Shown here: positions 35,236 to 48,400 of the stretch, in pieces
Layout: the number at the start of each line of letters is the position of its first letter
Numbering within the stretch: position 1 is the first letter of the stretch
Assembly (NCBI GenBank): GCA_963971305.1
Contig: OZ020306.1
Span: 55,340,686-55,404,685, forward strand
From: Arcuatula senhousia
Taxonomy: Eukaryota; Mollusca; Bivalvia; Mytilida; Mytilidae
Direction: 5' to 3'
Length of the DNA: 64,000 nt
Position numbers and translations under genes: made by a program
The notes under the pieces: generated by a model
Databases searched by the model: none
Told to the model about the DNA's origin: nothing
Seen by the model: the letters and a program-made list of their open reading frames with translations, nothing else

Positions 35236-37090
35236 ACTAACCAACTTACTTACATATATTTGTCCATGTTGGGCTGTCCGGTCGTTTGTCAGACTTGAGA
35301 TGTTCTTTTTGTAATGAACCGTAATGTTTTTTAAGAGCAAACTATACCATCTATTACTATTTAAAGGGGAATGGGCGAAGGAATATGGACTTCAACCTTC
35401 ATGACCTTTGTGAAATCTTATCCACCCATGCTTTGCAGTAGCGGGGATGTATACATCATAGTAATTTGCCGGCTTTTCTTCCTCCTATGTTTGTTTGTCT
35501 GTTATATTGTTTGGTCTGCAAATTGTTGTCCAGATCGTAAAATTCGAACTCCTTAAAGATAGCGGAATTTCTAAAATAAGATAAAGATGCAATTTTATGT
35601 CAATGGGTCAAAGGTCAAGGTTATGTCGACTTAATCAAATATGCAAGGCTTGACCCTCGGGCCCTTCTGTAAAAGAAGCAGAGAGCAGAGGAGCATTCCG
35701 ATATCAAAAGTCTGGAAGGGCACAGAAAAAAACCAGTAAACACAAAGGAAAACAGCACGAAGAAACAGATATAACTAAACAAACAAAACACAAAGCAAAA
35801 AACTATGACATACCAACATTTAATTATGTAACAAGATAATTAGAGGTTAAACCTTTAAAAATAGATGAATTGCCTATACCAAGCCACATATTTCTTTAAT
35901 TCTCTTCAACTCCTCTAACGGTTTGTCACATTTTCTTTGTGAAAGCGCAGATTTTGCTTCCAAAACTAAAGTTACACTTGTCACACGACAACTTCTTCCC
36001 ATGACTATGCCTAATGTGACTTACTAGTTGATATTGCTCTATCTTATTGACCTGGCTCGTCACGGGTGAATTCTTTCGAGATTCTTCGTTTAAATCTTAC
36101 CTAAAATAAAGCTTCATCCAACCTTGTTAATAAAATATAGAGTAATATCTATATTTGCATGTTTCTGCACATTCTTGACATTGGTACTTTCTAACACCAC
36201 TTGATGAAAGACCTGTTCGTGAAGCTTTTTATTGCATGGTCGTCTAAAATTAGTCTTTTCACAAAACTGCCCTTAACCATGCAAATGACCTATGTGAGAA
36301 ATATTTGGCTTAACTGGTCTCTAGCTGAGTAGGCCTTGCTACACTCCAAAAAAAATATAATTTGTTCCATTGTCTTTTCGTTTATAATTGATATTAGATT
36401 TATTATAACTTAGGCCAAGACATTAGAATACAATGTATGTAAGGCAAAAAAAAATGTGTTTGGGGGAACATGGTTTAAAAAGTCAGGTAGGATTTTTTTC
36501 TACGTTGGAGTAAAGAGGAACAAAACTTAACCATAAATAATCAACTTTTTTGGCCTAATTACAATATCTATGTTAGGAGCAAAGGTGTACAAAAAGACAA
36601 AAACAAAATCGGTTGACATGAAGTTATCAAAACAAAACAAACATAATCATATATTACAGCCAACCAGCAATCAGTAAAGCGGCGAGAGTGAACTCATCAG
36701 GTGCATGATTTTTTTCCATTTAAAACAACACTTAATCACTCTACATTGATGCCCTCTCCTTCATCAAGACAATGTTATGCTTATTTCTGCCTCTTGTCCC
36801 ACTAGCGCTATATATCCGAAATTTGAAGATAGAAATGGAAGAGGTCTCAGGGTTAAGAACAATGAACATGTTTAAATTTGCCATTTCTTTTGAAATGCCT
36901 GTCCCTAGTCAAGACCACTACGCTTTTTAATTTCTCTAGTAATATGTTTAATATGTTTTATCATTTAATCCTTTTTAAATTCCCATTTTACTGACCCCCT
37001 TAAATGCTATCCCTGTCCATCTGCTAACTACAGTTAAAAAAAGTCAAACATTTTTTTCGAGAAACATATTAATTACAAATGACACAGTCG
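35236..37090. other. Interior of the composite element, no gene seen
   Basis: AT-rich DNA with no credible open frame. A partial R3-like stretch (opposite strand) is present around 35690-35830, and GGGTCAAAGGTCAAGGTTAT occurs near 35604. Confidence 0.35.
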
Positions 37091-37590
37091 ATAGTCTCAA
37101 CATACGCCTTATATTCTCAACATGCGCCCGATATTCTCAACATCGGTTAAAAAATGCATGTTTTGACGTTTTATGTGCATTGTAGGTATAAATTATGTTA
37201 GGTATTTAAGTTTATGATCAAAACAAACCTATCTGACAATTAATCCGTCTCTGAAATACCAAGAATTTGCGAAACTCGGATAATAAAAAATTGGGGGTCG
37301 ATCTTTGAATTTGAAAACGTGACATTTTTTCAACTTGTGCAAGTCGCCCAGCTTTGATTACAGCTTGAAATATGTATTTATTAACATTGTTGGAAAGGAA
37401 AATCAACTGGCCGTTGCCTGACATTCTTCAATTTTTCACAAATGTGAGTATAAATGAGAAAATTTGAAAAGTCAAGGGTCATATCTCCTCGATTCTCCGC
37501 TTCAACACAAATTATAGTCTCAACCGGAAACGACCGCGAGTTTTTTCTGTGCTCAACATTTGGTTGAGACTATCGAGATTCCCAGGCGTG
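37091..37590 (-). repeat. Right inner inverted arm
   Basis: Inverted copy of 31186-31688. The minus-strand frame 37424-37218 starts with the same MSGNGQLIFLSNNVNKYIFQ, but one missing A after about 33 codons shifts the frame, so the two arms have begun to diverge. Confidence 0.8.
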
Positions 37591-38149
37591 ATATAGATAA
37601 CATTGTGAATAATAAAGGTAAAAATGTTGTATGCATAATTAATTTTTTATCAATCCAATCTATATTCTATTAAAGTTTCCCCGGGCGCTAAATCTGTTCC
37701 CGGCGCTATTTAGTACTCCCCGGGTGCTAAATATTTCCCCCGGGCGCTAAATCCTTCCCCGGGCGCTAATTCGTGCGACCCCTTATATTGCAAGAACGAG
37801 CATGGTGACCTATCCTTATTTTTATTTCAGATAAAGGATATTAATAACATGTTTCATTTTAGATCATAAAATCAAATGTTTAATGACAGATTTTTTTCAG
37901 TATAGGTGTCCACATTAACCTTAATTATAACTCATAGGAAAATAATGTAGTTTGTTTAGCAACCATGTGAAAAAAGTAGTCAAATATAAAAATACCACCA
38001 TTTTATTATAAATTTAAATTAAAAGTAGACTTTATAACATGTGCATTTTTTGATATATTTTGTTTGTCTTTTTTAAAAAAAAGATTTGAATTTTATTATA
38101 GCAAGATCAACAGGTGTTCAAAGAAAAATAAGCACGCTTTCCACGAAAT

Positions 38150-38422
38150 GCGTTTATAACTGCGGTGTCTCGCGCGGACAGCCAATAAAAATATCACATC
38201 GTGTGAAGTGTGATACGCAAAATAGTCTCATCTCGCGAGAACTACATAATGTTGCACGACAGTTATAGAGAATTATGAGTACGCAGCCGTCAAAAGTTTC
38301 AGTATAAATATAAAGAAACGCATTCGAACTGACTCGATCTCACAAAGTTTTAGTGTTAAAGTTTTATGTTTCAATTCACCACCATGAATTTCTTTTTCAA
38401 CCTCGCGTTGGTTGATTTTTAG
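38150..38422 (+). promoter_or_regulatory. Candidate promoter upstream of DDX1
   Basis: Shows GCCAAT at 38181, the palindrome TCTCGCGAGA at 38231-38240 followed by ACTACATAAT, and a TATA-like TATAAATA at 38303-38310. TCTCGCGAGA is a known housekeeping-promoter motif in animals. About 75 bp after the TATA-like site there is an ATG in good context (CACCACCATG, 38384) that opens only a 12-codon frame. DDX1's probable first exon is about 1 kb further on. That this promoter serves DDX1 is inference. Confidence 0.45.
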
Positions 38423-38650
38423 TTCAGTGATAGTTGAACTTTAAGATTGATTTTTTTAGATAGTTTTAATCTAAAAAACCGTTGCAACTGTGTCGATAAA
38501 TATTAATTGTTTCATATAATATGAGATTGATGTTGCCATTAAATCTCATGTAGATACAAATTAGCGACGATTGATAGAGTATTTCCAGTCCTTTTTCTGC
38601 GCGTGCTGACCATTTGGCACAAAAGGGGGTATCTTACTCTGCAAAAAAAG

Positions 38651-39104
38651 TTACGCATAGATAGAAAATTCCCCGTACGTTTATGCAAATCGAAACAATT
38701 TCAAAACATTACTGCCGAGCTGTTCTGCAACCGATATTCACGAAATAAAATCCAGTAAAAAGGAAACAAAATAAAGATTGTTTGATTAATTTCGACCAAA
38801 ATCCTAACTTCAATGGTTTTTAACACATTGTGAGTAGAACACGACTAATGTTTTTCACGGAACATTTTGCATTGATTTAAATGGGAAATTGAATCGTAAA
38901 ATGTACACTTGAGTTCTACTTGCAATATCTTAAAAAGCAGCGATGTTACGATTTTACTCAAAATTAAACAAATAATCTTTATTTTGTTTTCTTTTTACTG
39001 GATTTTATTTTGTGAAAATCGGCTGCAGAACAGCTCGGCAATAATGTTTTGAAATTGTTTCGATTTGCATTAAACGAACGGGGAATTTTCTATCTATGCG
39101 TTAC
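38651..39104. repeat. 455-bp near-perfect palindrome (fold-back element)
   Basis: The left arm TTACGCATAGATAGAAAATT, CCCCGTACG and GCAAATCGAAACAATTTC is mirrored by the right end GAAATTGTTTCGATTTGC, CGAACGGGG and AATTTTCTATCTATGCG. Complementarity continues inward through GAGCTGTTCTGC / GCAGAACAGCTC and CAAAATAAAGATT / AATCTTTATTTTG almost to the centre near 38870. No coding content. Confidence 0.85.
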
Positions 39105-39426
39105 TTATTTTGAGGGCACAAAACGGGCTTTTTCAAAGGTGGAGATGGATTGGCGCGGGAAAATCAGGGCCGGTAACTCAATTCTAAGACAGCCTCAGGA
39201 ACATCCTCAAAATTTATCGAACCTTTTATTTTTTAGTTACGGATTTGCAATAAAAAATTATATGCATGTAAAAAAGATTGAACATTTTTCATCAAACAAA
39301 TCGTTATGATTTTTTATAAATGATCATATAGCAACTAATTAGTTATTCATGTCATATCTTGTATAATTTTTTTATACGTAAATAAAACTTCGCGAAAGTA
39401 GCTTCATCTGTTCTGAAAACTTCAAC

Positions 39427-42400
39427 ATGACAGCATTCGAAGGCATGATTTTTCTCATTTTTGCTTATTTGACTGAAATGTTGAGTTAAACCTACGCCAA
39501 TATATGCTGTTCGACATTTGTTTGTTTAAAAGTTACCCCTTTTTAGCCATGTTCTTGACTGGCATCGACTGAAAAAGCAACATAAAGTCGAGATGCTGAC
39601 GATGTTATTTTTGTCAAGATGTCAGCCCCCATGAAAAAGCCGGCTCAATATTATTGTTCCATCAAAATATTGTGTACTTTAACTAAGTTTTCAATCTGTG
39701 GCTTGAAATAGAAACATTTTGGATCTGTTTGAAACTAAATGAGTTGTTAGAATTTGCTGTAATCTGTAATCTGTACGTGTCATAAACTTTAAACACTGGA
39801 TGGTCACTCCTGTACTGTAAAATGAATCCTCGCGTGTATTTATTTTTCTCACGGTATTACACATGGCAATAGAAAGCTTCATTCATAACAATAAAGCTGT
39901 TGACCAAATATTTTTCCTGCAGTATAGAATAGTATTGATATATACAGCTACAGGTGAGCAACTTGTGTCGATGGTGTACAGGTAAAAGGGAGGTTGGGTT
40001 GGGTCCTGCTGCCAGTAGTCCACTTTCTCCACTTGGTTTGACGCGTCAGGTAAGGGAGACACACAGAAATCTGTCCGATGCGCTGGGGTCAGCGTTACAG
40101 AATTCTAGAACACATCCTACCTGTCAGTCTAATGGTGGCTGGTTGTTTGACATCACGTCGTGACAGTTGTCCTATACAGGATATAAAGATAGCATACAGT
40201 ATAGATATATTTCCATGAAATGGGACTGCATCATTGTCAAAAACAGCTTGTTTCCTGAGAACTGTTTACATGTTTTAGTGACAACAACAATCACATGAAT
40301 CTCAATTTGGATATAAACAAAAATTTTTAAATTCAGTTTAAAGACTCTTGGCCTCATTCAAAATATGACTTAAAATCAAACAGCTAATAGCTGGGTTCAA
40401 GAATTACAATTAAAGCGCATACCACTTAAATAAAATAATAGATATATGCCCATAGAAACAAATATTCAAAGCTGTTTTCATAAAGTAGTGTTCGGCATTT
40501 GTGAGTCTTTACCATTACAGTCGATCATGAGAAAGGTAATAAGCTTAACTGTTTATGTTACACAACCTACTTTATACTTGTAAACAAATAGCAATTGAAA
40601 GGTCTTTAATAGAGGACAGTCTTCAATGTGACTTGCCATCCACATTGGCCCAAGACTAAAAAATATTATACAATAGATTCAATACTAATCCCCAAATTAT
40701 CATCATAAGACCCATTTCTAGACATAGAACAATTAAGACAAAGCAGAGGGGGCTATATTAATGTAATCACCCTTTCTGTATGGCTGTTGATTTTTTTTTG
40801 CCTGTCAACTTTTTGAAACATAGCATGCTAAGAGGGCAGAGGACAGGGTTTTCATGCTGAATTTTGAAATCTTCATGCCATTTGCACATTTAAAATTAAA
40901 TTTACAGGTATAAATCCAAATTCCCTAATCATAAAATGCTTGGTCCTAAATACTATCAGGCACTTATCCTAATGTCCTGTAAACATGAATAGCGAATCCT
41001 GAAAAAACAAGTACATGTACCCTTCTTACTTTTTGAATTACTAATTTCGTGTAGATGATGAAATCGGTAAATTTTCCTACATGTATCTCTAATTTTGAAT
41101 TAGATGTCAAAGCAATGAAATTCATTATGATTGGCTAGGGAAATAAACTGTTCAATAATTATTAAGTAGGTTGCAGCCTACAAATGGAAGCAAAGTAAAA
41201 ATCAATCAGCATATAAACCATATGGCTTGTCAAAATGGTGCTCTGAAAGATTGAAACATGAGGGAGAGGTTAAGAGTGGAAAGCTGATTTTGAGGCCATG
41301 AGATCTTCAGAATCATGATGTCAGACAAGAATCTACAATAATTTTTCCTTTAGAAAAAATAAGATGGTGATACATTCATTTTTTTAGCAACATAATTTAT
41401 AGTAAGGAAAATAATTTTATATTAATTTGATATAAAGAATGGATGTTCTTGTACGTGTATATATTGGGGCTTGTATCCCATATGAAAACGTGTATATGTG
41501 TAATGATTTTTTTTTAAAAAAATGAGAAATAGAATGTTTCTTAAGTCATGTATTAGTGTTTGACAAAGTTAATCTTTTTTTTGTTACAGAAATGGGTGTT
41601 ATGCCTGAAATAGGGCAAGCAGTAGAAGAGATGGATTGGAGGTGGGTAATACAAGCAAAATGACTGTAACTTTTGATTTTGTGCAGAATATAAAAAAAAA
41701 AGGTACAGAATCTACTTTTGTCCTCAGGAAACTTTTAGAGAATCAACCCCTAATCATGGTTATTTTGCAGTGAAACCTGTTTACCTTAAAAACTTTATGT
41801 TTTAGATCCTATTTGTCGCCTTGTACACTTATTATGGAAGTTTGAAATTCATGAATAGAAATATTAATTTCACTTAAAATTCCTTTTTAAAAAACAATGG
41901 TTAGAAACTCATAATTTTTATTTTTGGCCGGATTTCACGGAGTGAAAAATCTGGGTTATAAAATGGTGAATGTCGGGGGGCGGGCGGCGGGGAAGAAATT
42001 TTCGTAACAGTTTTCTCAGCAACTACTAAACACAGCCACTTGATATTTGGTATACAGCATCAGGGTGGGGTCCCATAATGTGTGATACGATTTCAGGTAT
42101 GTCGCTCACCTACTTCCTGTTTAACAAAATCCAGCCATTTTTGACTTTGACAGATTTTTACATTTGTTTCAATTTGAGATATTGTAAAATACCCCCAAAA
42201 GATGATTTAAGATTTATTTATGATACAGTATTAACCTGTCAATGTCTGTACAAATGTTGTATTCTTGTTTTCCTAGTTTGCCAACAGATGTTCAGGCAGA
42301 AGCTATCCCTATGATTCTTGGCGGTGGAGATGTTTTAATGGTTAGTCTTATTTATTGTAAAGCATTGACATTAAAGAAAACTTTACTCAGCAAAAATAAA

Positions 42401-45400
42401 AACTTGAAAAATGTCATGTGCTATGTGTATTATAGGTCAAAGGTTTTGTAATTGTTTCATCACCACGTCAGCATTATTACCTTCCATTTATATAAAAGAA
42501 GTAAACTTACACAAATTCAATAAGGATAGCACTGCCTTGTAGTCTTATTGCTTTGAAGTTGAACTACAACAAAATTGATGCTGAAGTTCTATTGATTTGC
42601 AAGTCTATGATGTACAATGTATGCATTTTATTCCAAAAAAAACTTTTGATACTAATCGTTTCTCCTTCTAAAAATACATGACACAGCATCATTTATGTGC
42701 CTGTATTGTTGATGGTTTTGTTTCTAATGATAGTTTAATTTCTGATGTAAAATCTTCTTTGGCTGAAAAGAAAGAGTTTTTTTTTTTATTTATAGGCAGC
42801 AGAAACAGGAAGTGGAAAAACTGGTGTAAGTTTGTATTAGAAAATTAAGACATTTGCTTATGATGATAAGAAAAAAGTAAGACAGGATTACACCTTAAAA
42901 AATAGGATGTAGGGTAGTTGTCTGTTCCCCTAAGGTTTCCAGATAATAATTTGTGAAAATGCATCTAACAATTTTAATGGATATTTTATACAACTGTCAA
43001 GTTCAATTTTCAGGATGATCAGAAAAATATTGTATAAAGTTTATATAGTGTATATATGTCGCCACTTTATAATTTTTGGCTGGATTTCAGGGAGTGAAAA
43101 ATCCGGGTTATAAAATAATGAATGTTGGGCGGGCCGCGTGCGGTTGGGGAAGAAATTTTCGTAACAGTTTTCTCAGCAACTTCTAATCACAGCCACTTGA
43201 TATTTGGTATACAGCATCAGGGTGGGGTCCCATAATGTGGGATACGATGCTTGCCTACTTCCTGTTAAACGAAATCCGGCCATTTTTGACTTTGAAAGAT
43301 TTTTCAAAAGTTTGACAATGCTGATTTTTTCTGGTCCAAGAAGGATAAATCAATTTTCTCTCTGAATATATTTTTAACTATTGATAAATATTGTGACGGG
43401 TATCAGGTAATGTCCCATTACCGTAGATATCCTTTTCTTGTTGGTGAGTCCTGGGATCCATTTGATATCTACTTCCACTACTCTGTAAAACTTTAAAATT
43501 TAGATGAAAGCAGGACACTAATGAGCAGATAGGCTTTCATTTTATAGGTGGTGATAAAAAGTTCTGGCTCTGTTCCATATAAACACCAGGTCATGTTACA
43601 CTTTCCTTAGGATCCAGCACTTTGACATTACATGTAGTTTTAAACCTGGAATGTGGTTAACCTAGATTATAATTGATTCCAAATACATAAGACTCATTGC
43701 TCCATAAAAAATATCCATACATAAATATTTGAATTTTATGTGTTGTGCTGATTCATATTATAGCATTTTGATTTAATGTTTTTATGTTTTGTTTCATAAA
43801 TAAAAATAAAAATATTTACATCACATTCAAGTTATTCCTGTATAATTACTTCTTGTTATTCATGTAAAATGGAACAACATTCATTCATTTAGATAGATTT
43901 TGTTTTATTTTTCAGGCATTCTGTTTACCCATTATCCAGATTGTTTATGAAACTTTAAAAGATCAGCAAGAAGGGAAAGGTGGAAAGCTACTGACTAGAT
44001 CACAAGGTAGAAATAGTCTATGACCCCGTTTACACTAGACGGAAAGATCGATCTTTTTTTAATCGATGCAAAAAAGATCGATCTTTTTGTCAGTGTAAAC
44101 GACTTAGATCGATCTTCAATCGAACTAAAAAAGACTACCTCAAGAGGTAGTCTTAAAAAGATCGATCTTCTTTGAATCGATTCAATTATAGATCGATCTT
44201 TATTTTCACATGTGTAAAAGGGGTCTATGAAACAACTGAGAAAAGCTGATGATTTTCATCAGCCTTCTTATCTTAATATGTATCAGCTAAATCAGTAACC
44301 TCTCAGCATGATAGCCATAAAGCCAGAGAAAGTAAAACATTAGACTGGTTTTAATTATATTGTACACTTTCAACTGCAAAGTGATGTTTGAAATCATGTA
44401 AAATATTTTCATTTTTTTCCAGAAAATTCTGTAACATGATATGTGCACAATGGAGTTTGTGGTCAAGGAACTCAACTCAGTGTTGATAGAATAACTTATT
44501 TTAAGTGATCAGAGATAAGAAATATAGCATCCTTCTAGCTTGTTTCATAGACTGGATATCGGGGATTTTGTTCAGGTCTTTTTGAGTCTATAGAAGACAC
44601 ACACCTGAAAAAAAAAAGTACTTAAATGTTCCAAATAATGGTCTCTCATGTTAGAAAACCTGAAATTAAGTTAGTTTAATGAAAATAAAATCATATGTAC
44701 ATGATTTAGTTTTAAAGATACAAGCATTGAAAAAAATTATGAAATATTGGACTCCTCATACTTATTCAATGCAATAACATTGAAACAATTTTTTAACGGC
44801 TGCATTTTTTTTTTTCACATTGTAGGTGGTGGCGGTGGTAAATGGAAAATGAATGTGTATGACAGAGGCGATGCTATGGGTAATCTTTTTTAACATAAAT
44901 AACATTTGACATAAAAAAAAACTTAGTATGGTTAATTAAGAATTATTGAACCCCATCAGTAGAGTATGCATGCTCCATTGCAGTAAACTTGTCCTTTTTT
45001 TTATGCTCTGACCATGTATGTGGATCGGCCATATAGTTTTACCCTTTTCCATCCGTTCATACGTCCGTAACACTTTGGTTAACGTCCATTACTTAGATAC
45101 TAGATGTTGGAGGTCAATGATATTTCACCACTAAATGGGTCTTGGGTAGGGCTACACCACCCACTAGAAATTAGGTCACTGTGACCTATATTTTATGTAC
45201 ATGTATGAACAACTTTGTGTAAGTTCTTGGTTAAGGTCCATAACCCAGGTTATACATATTGGGGGGGTCAATGATATTTCAAGAATGGGAGTGCCATCCT
45301 GTGGCTCACAAGCACTTTTCAGCTCACCTGACCCGAAGGGTCATGTGAGCTATTGTCATCACTTGGCGTCCGTCCGTCGTCCGTAAACTTTTTAAAACGT

Positions 45401-48400
45401 TGACTCCTCTGACACTTTACGTCCAATTGGAACCAAACTTGATATAATTGTTTATTAGCATTAGGTGTATAGAACTGATGTGGGGATTTTTGATTGGTCG
45501 TAAAACATGGCCGCTGTGGCTAAAAATAGAACATAGGGGTAAATGGCAGTTTTTTGCTAATAACTCTAAAACGGCTACAGATATCAAAATTCTGGAGGGT
45601 ATAAATGATCAGCGCCTCAAGATCTACCTACCCTGAAATTTTGAAGAAAATCCAACAACCCATGTAGGAGTTATTGCCCTTTTTGTGGATTTTTTGCAAA
45701 TTTTGCACCTGTTTAGCTCAATATCTTAAAAACTATACAAGATATTTGAGAAATTTAAATTGCATGTTGTTAAGCACATCAAGATCTACAAATAATGTAA
45801 TAGGGTCAATGTTGTAGGACCTTTCGTTTTAGGAGTTATTGCCCTTAGAACGTCAAAATTTAGCATTTTAACAGCATTTCCTCATTACATTGAAAACGTT
45901 AACTACTCTGACACTTTAAGTCCAATTGGAACCAAACTTGATGTAATTGTTTATTAGCATTAGGTGTATAGAACTGATGTGGTGATTTTTGAATGGTTGT
46001 AAAACATGGCCGCTGTGGCTAAAAATAGAACATAGGGGTAAATGGCAGTTTTTTGCAAATAACTCTTAAACGGTGACAGATTTTAAAATTTTGATAGGGA
46101 ACAAAAGTGATCAGCACCTGAAGATCTACCTTCCCTGAAATTTTGAAGAAAATCCAACAACCCATGTAGGAGTTATTGCCCTTTTTGTGGATTTTTTGCA
46201 AATTTTGCACCTGTTTAGCTCAATATCTTAAAAACTATACAAGATATTTGAGAAATTTAAATTCCATGTTGTTAAGCACATCAAGATCTACAAAATATGT
46301 AATATGGTCAACGTTGTAGGACCTTTCCTTTGCCCTTAGAACGTCTAAATTGAGCATTTAATAAGCATTTCCTCATTACATTGAAAACATTAACTCCTCT
46401 GACACTTAAAGTCCAATTGGAACCAAACTTAGTATTGTTGTTTATTAGCATTAGGTGTATAGAACTGATGTGGGGATTTTTGATTGGTTGTAAAACATGG
46501 CTGCTGTGGCTAAAAATAGAACATTAGATTGAACTGCATTTTTTTGCTAATAACTCAAAAAGGGTGACAGATTTTTAGATTTTGATTGAGAAAAAAAGTG
46601 ATCAGCACCTTAAGATCCACCATATTGTGAGATGACCCCCTTATTAATCTTATGACCCTTTCAACATCAAATAGATTTTGCCTAATAACCTTCACTTCAG
46701 GCACATATGTCAGGTGAGCGATTCAGGCTCCTGGGAGCCTCTTGTTCTAGTTATACCTTAAAATGTAGATGGGCTTATTGTTTTTATCAGTTTGTCCATT
46801 TGCCTGTCCAAAATCCTGGTTACCTTCATTTTGAGTAACTTTTCCTTGACAGCAGTTTGATATTATCATGAAACACATATGCATCAGAGTATTAAAAAAC
46901 AAACAAAAAACCCATTAACGTATACCCTACCATCCACTTCATAGAGCATTAATTTAAGAGAACATAGGTCATCAGTTAGGGCTTCCTGTCAAGTTCTTGT
47001 TATATTTTACTCATTACCAGCATTTGTAACAAAAAAGATAGATGTAACAACAAAGAGAAAACTGATAGAAAAATTCAAGTTATCATTTTCTAAACTGATG
47101 GCATTGTTTTATATTTTAGCTATTGATCCAGAGGGAACTTTATGTCAAGCCAGAGATCCTCAAAGTTGGCATGGAACCAGATCAAACAAAGCTGTTACAG
47201 GGAAAGGTTTGTTTAAAGAGGGGGAATGTTCAGAATAGCCCTTAAATCTTACACAATTCTAAAATTCTTACAACTCTTGTGACTGTTTTCAACTTCTGTC
47301 AACAAACAATTTTTGATTTAAAAAAGAGCATCAGTGATGGCATTGGTTACTATTCGAAGGTTTACTTGTAAAGAGAAGGGAGTTTTCTTCATTTATTTTT
47401 GTTTTAGCTTTGGTTGTAAGCTCTTAAATAGGTGAAGTCCCATCTTTTCCATAAATTTGATATAAATCTAATATAAATAAAGCTGTCCTGTTTTACAAAA
47501 AAGTGAAAACCCAGGTTATAAAATAGCCAATGTAGGATTAGGGAGGAATGGGCACATACATTGTCTGGGAAACATGATGTAACAATTTTCTTGTACTTAT
47601 TTTATTTATAGCAGGTAGGAACTGCTTATTCTTCCGGAGCACCTGAGTTCACTCTTGTCACAACTTGAGTTCGCATTGTTGATCTCTGTTTGGTTGATTT
47701 TGTGTTTTGTTTTTTCTTCTTGCTGTTTTTGTTCATTTTTACCAGTTTTGTAGTTGCCCTTTGGACCTTTGACACTTGAATGCCCCATTGGTGCCTCTTT
47801 GCTTCTTTCAATACTTATCACAACCTCTTGATATTTGGTATGCAGCATGAACAGGCCCTATTGTGGGATTGACATCTATCTTACCATTTTACAAAACCCA
47901 GTCATTTCTTACTTTTACCTATTTTGTGAATTGTTTTATTTCAGGTAAATATTACTATGAAGCAGAAGTGACAGATGAAGGTTTATGTAGAGTGGGCTGG
48001 TCGACAGATAAAGCTACGTTAGATTTAGGAACCGACAAGTTTGGATATGGTTTTGGTGGGACTGGAAAGAAATCATCTGGAAGACAGTTTGACAGTTATG
48101 GGGAGGTAATTTGCCAGATTTCACAGCGTGCAGGAAGGGAAAATACTTTCGTAACCGTTTTCTCAGCAACTACTTATCACAGCCTCTTGGTATTTGGTAT
48201 GCAGCATCAGCATGAGCTCCAATAATGTGGGATTTGATTTCAGGTCTGTGGCTCGTATACTTCCTGTTAAACGAAATCCAGCCATTTCTGTCTTTGACCC
48301 ATTTTTTTTGGGCATTTGCATAAGTACTTGTTCATTAAAGTTGATATGAAGGGGGTAGAGCCTGTATTTAAATATTAAACTAATTGAACAGTGAGGGGGA

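Larger units (their letters stand above)
30457..37780. mobile_element. 7.3-kb composite element with long inverted termini
   Basis: The ends are inverted: left GGTCACACTAATTAGCGCCC, right mirrored as GGGCGCTAATTCGTGCGACC. Each terminus carries five TTTAGCGCCCGGGG-like subterminal repeats (30470-30570 and 37677-37770). Inside them, 31186-31688 and 37091-37590 are inverted copies of about 500 bp at very high identity. The left terminus also has about 600 bp of AT-rich sequence absent on the right. The interior is filled with a CCGT-type element, a decayed jockey-like RT, a Penelope-like tail, R1 and R2. No transposase is recognisable. No clear target-site duplication. Confidence 0.75.

Noticed and set aside
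30457..37780. Polinton/Maverick element
   Set aside because: The long inverted termini fit, but I find no protein-primed polymerase, integrase, packaging ATPase or capsid-like frame inside, only retroelement fossils.
39049..39309. 86-codon frame before DDX1
   Set aside because: Most of its first part is the right arm of the 455-bp palindrome; no similarity to DDX1 N-terminal sequence and no suitable splice signal.
47606..47848. 80-codon minus-strand gene
   Set aside because: It coincides with dispersed repeat R3, which occurs at several other places in the window without a conserved frame.
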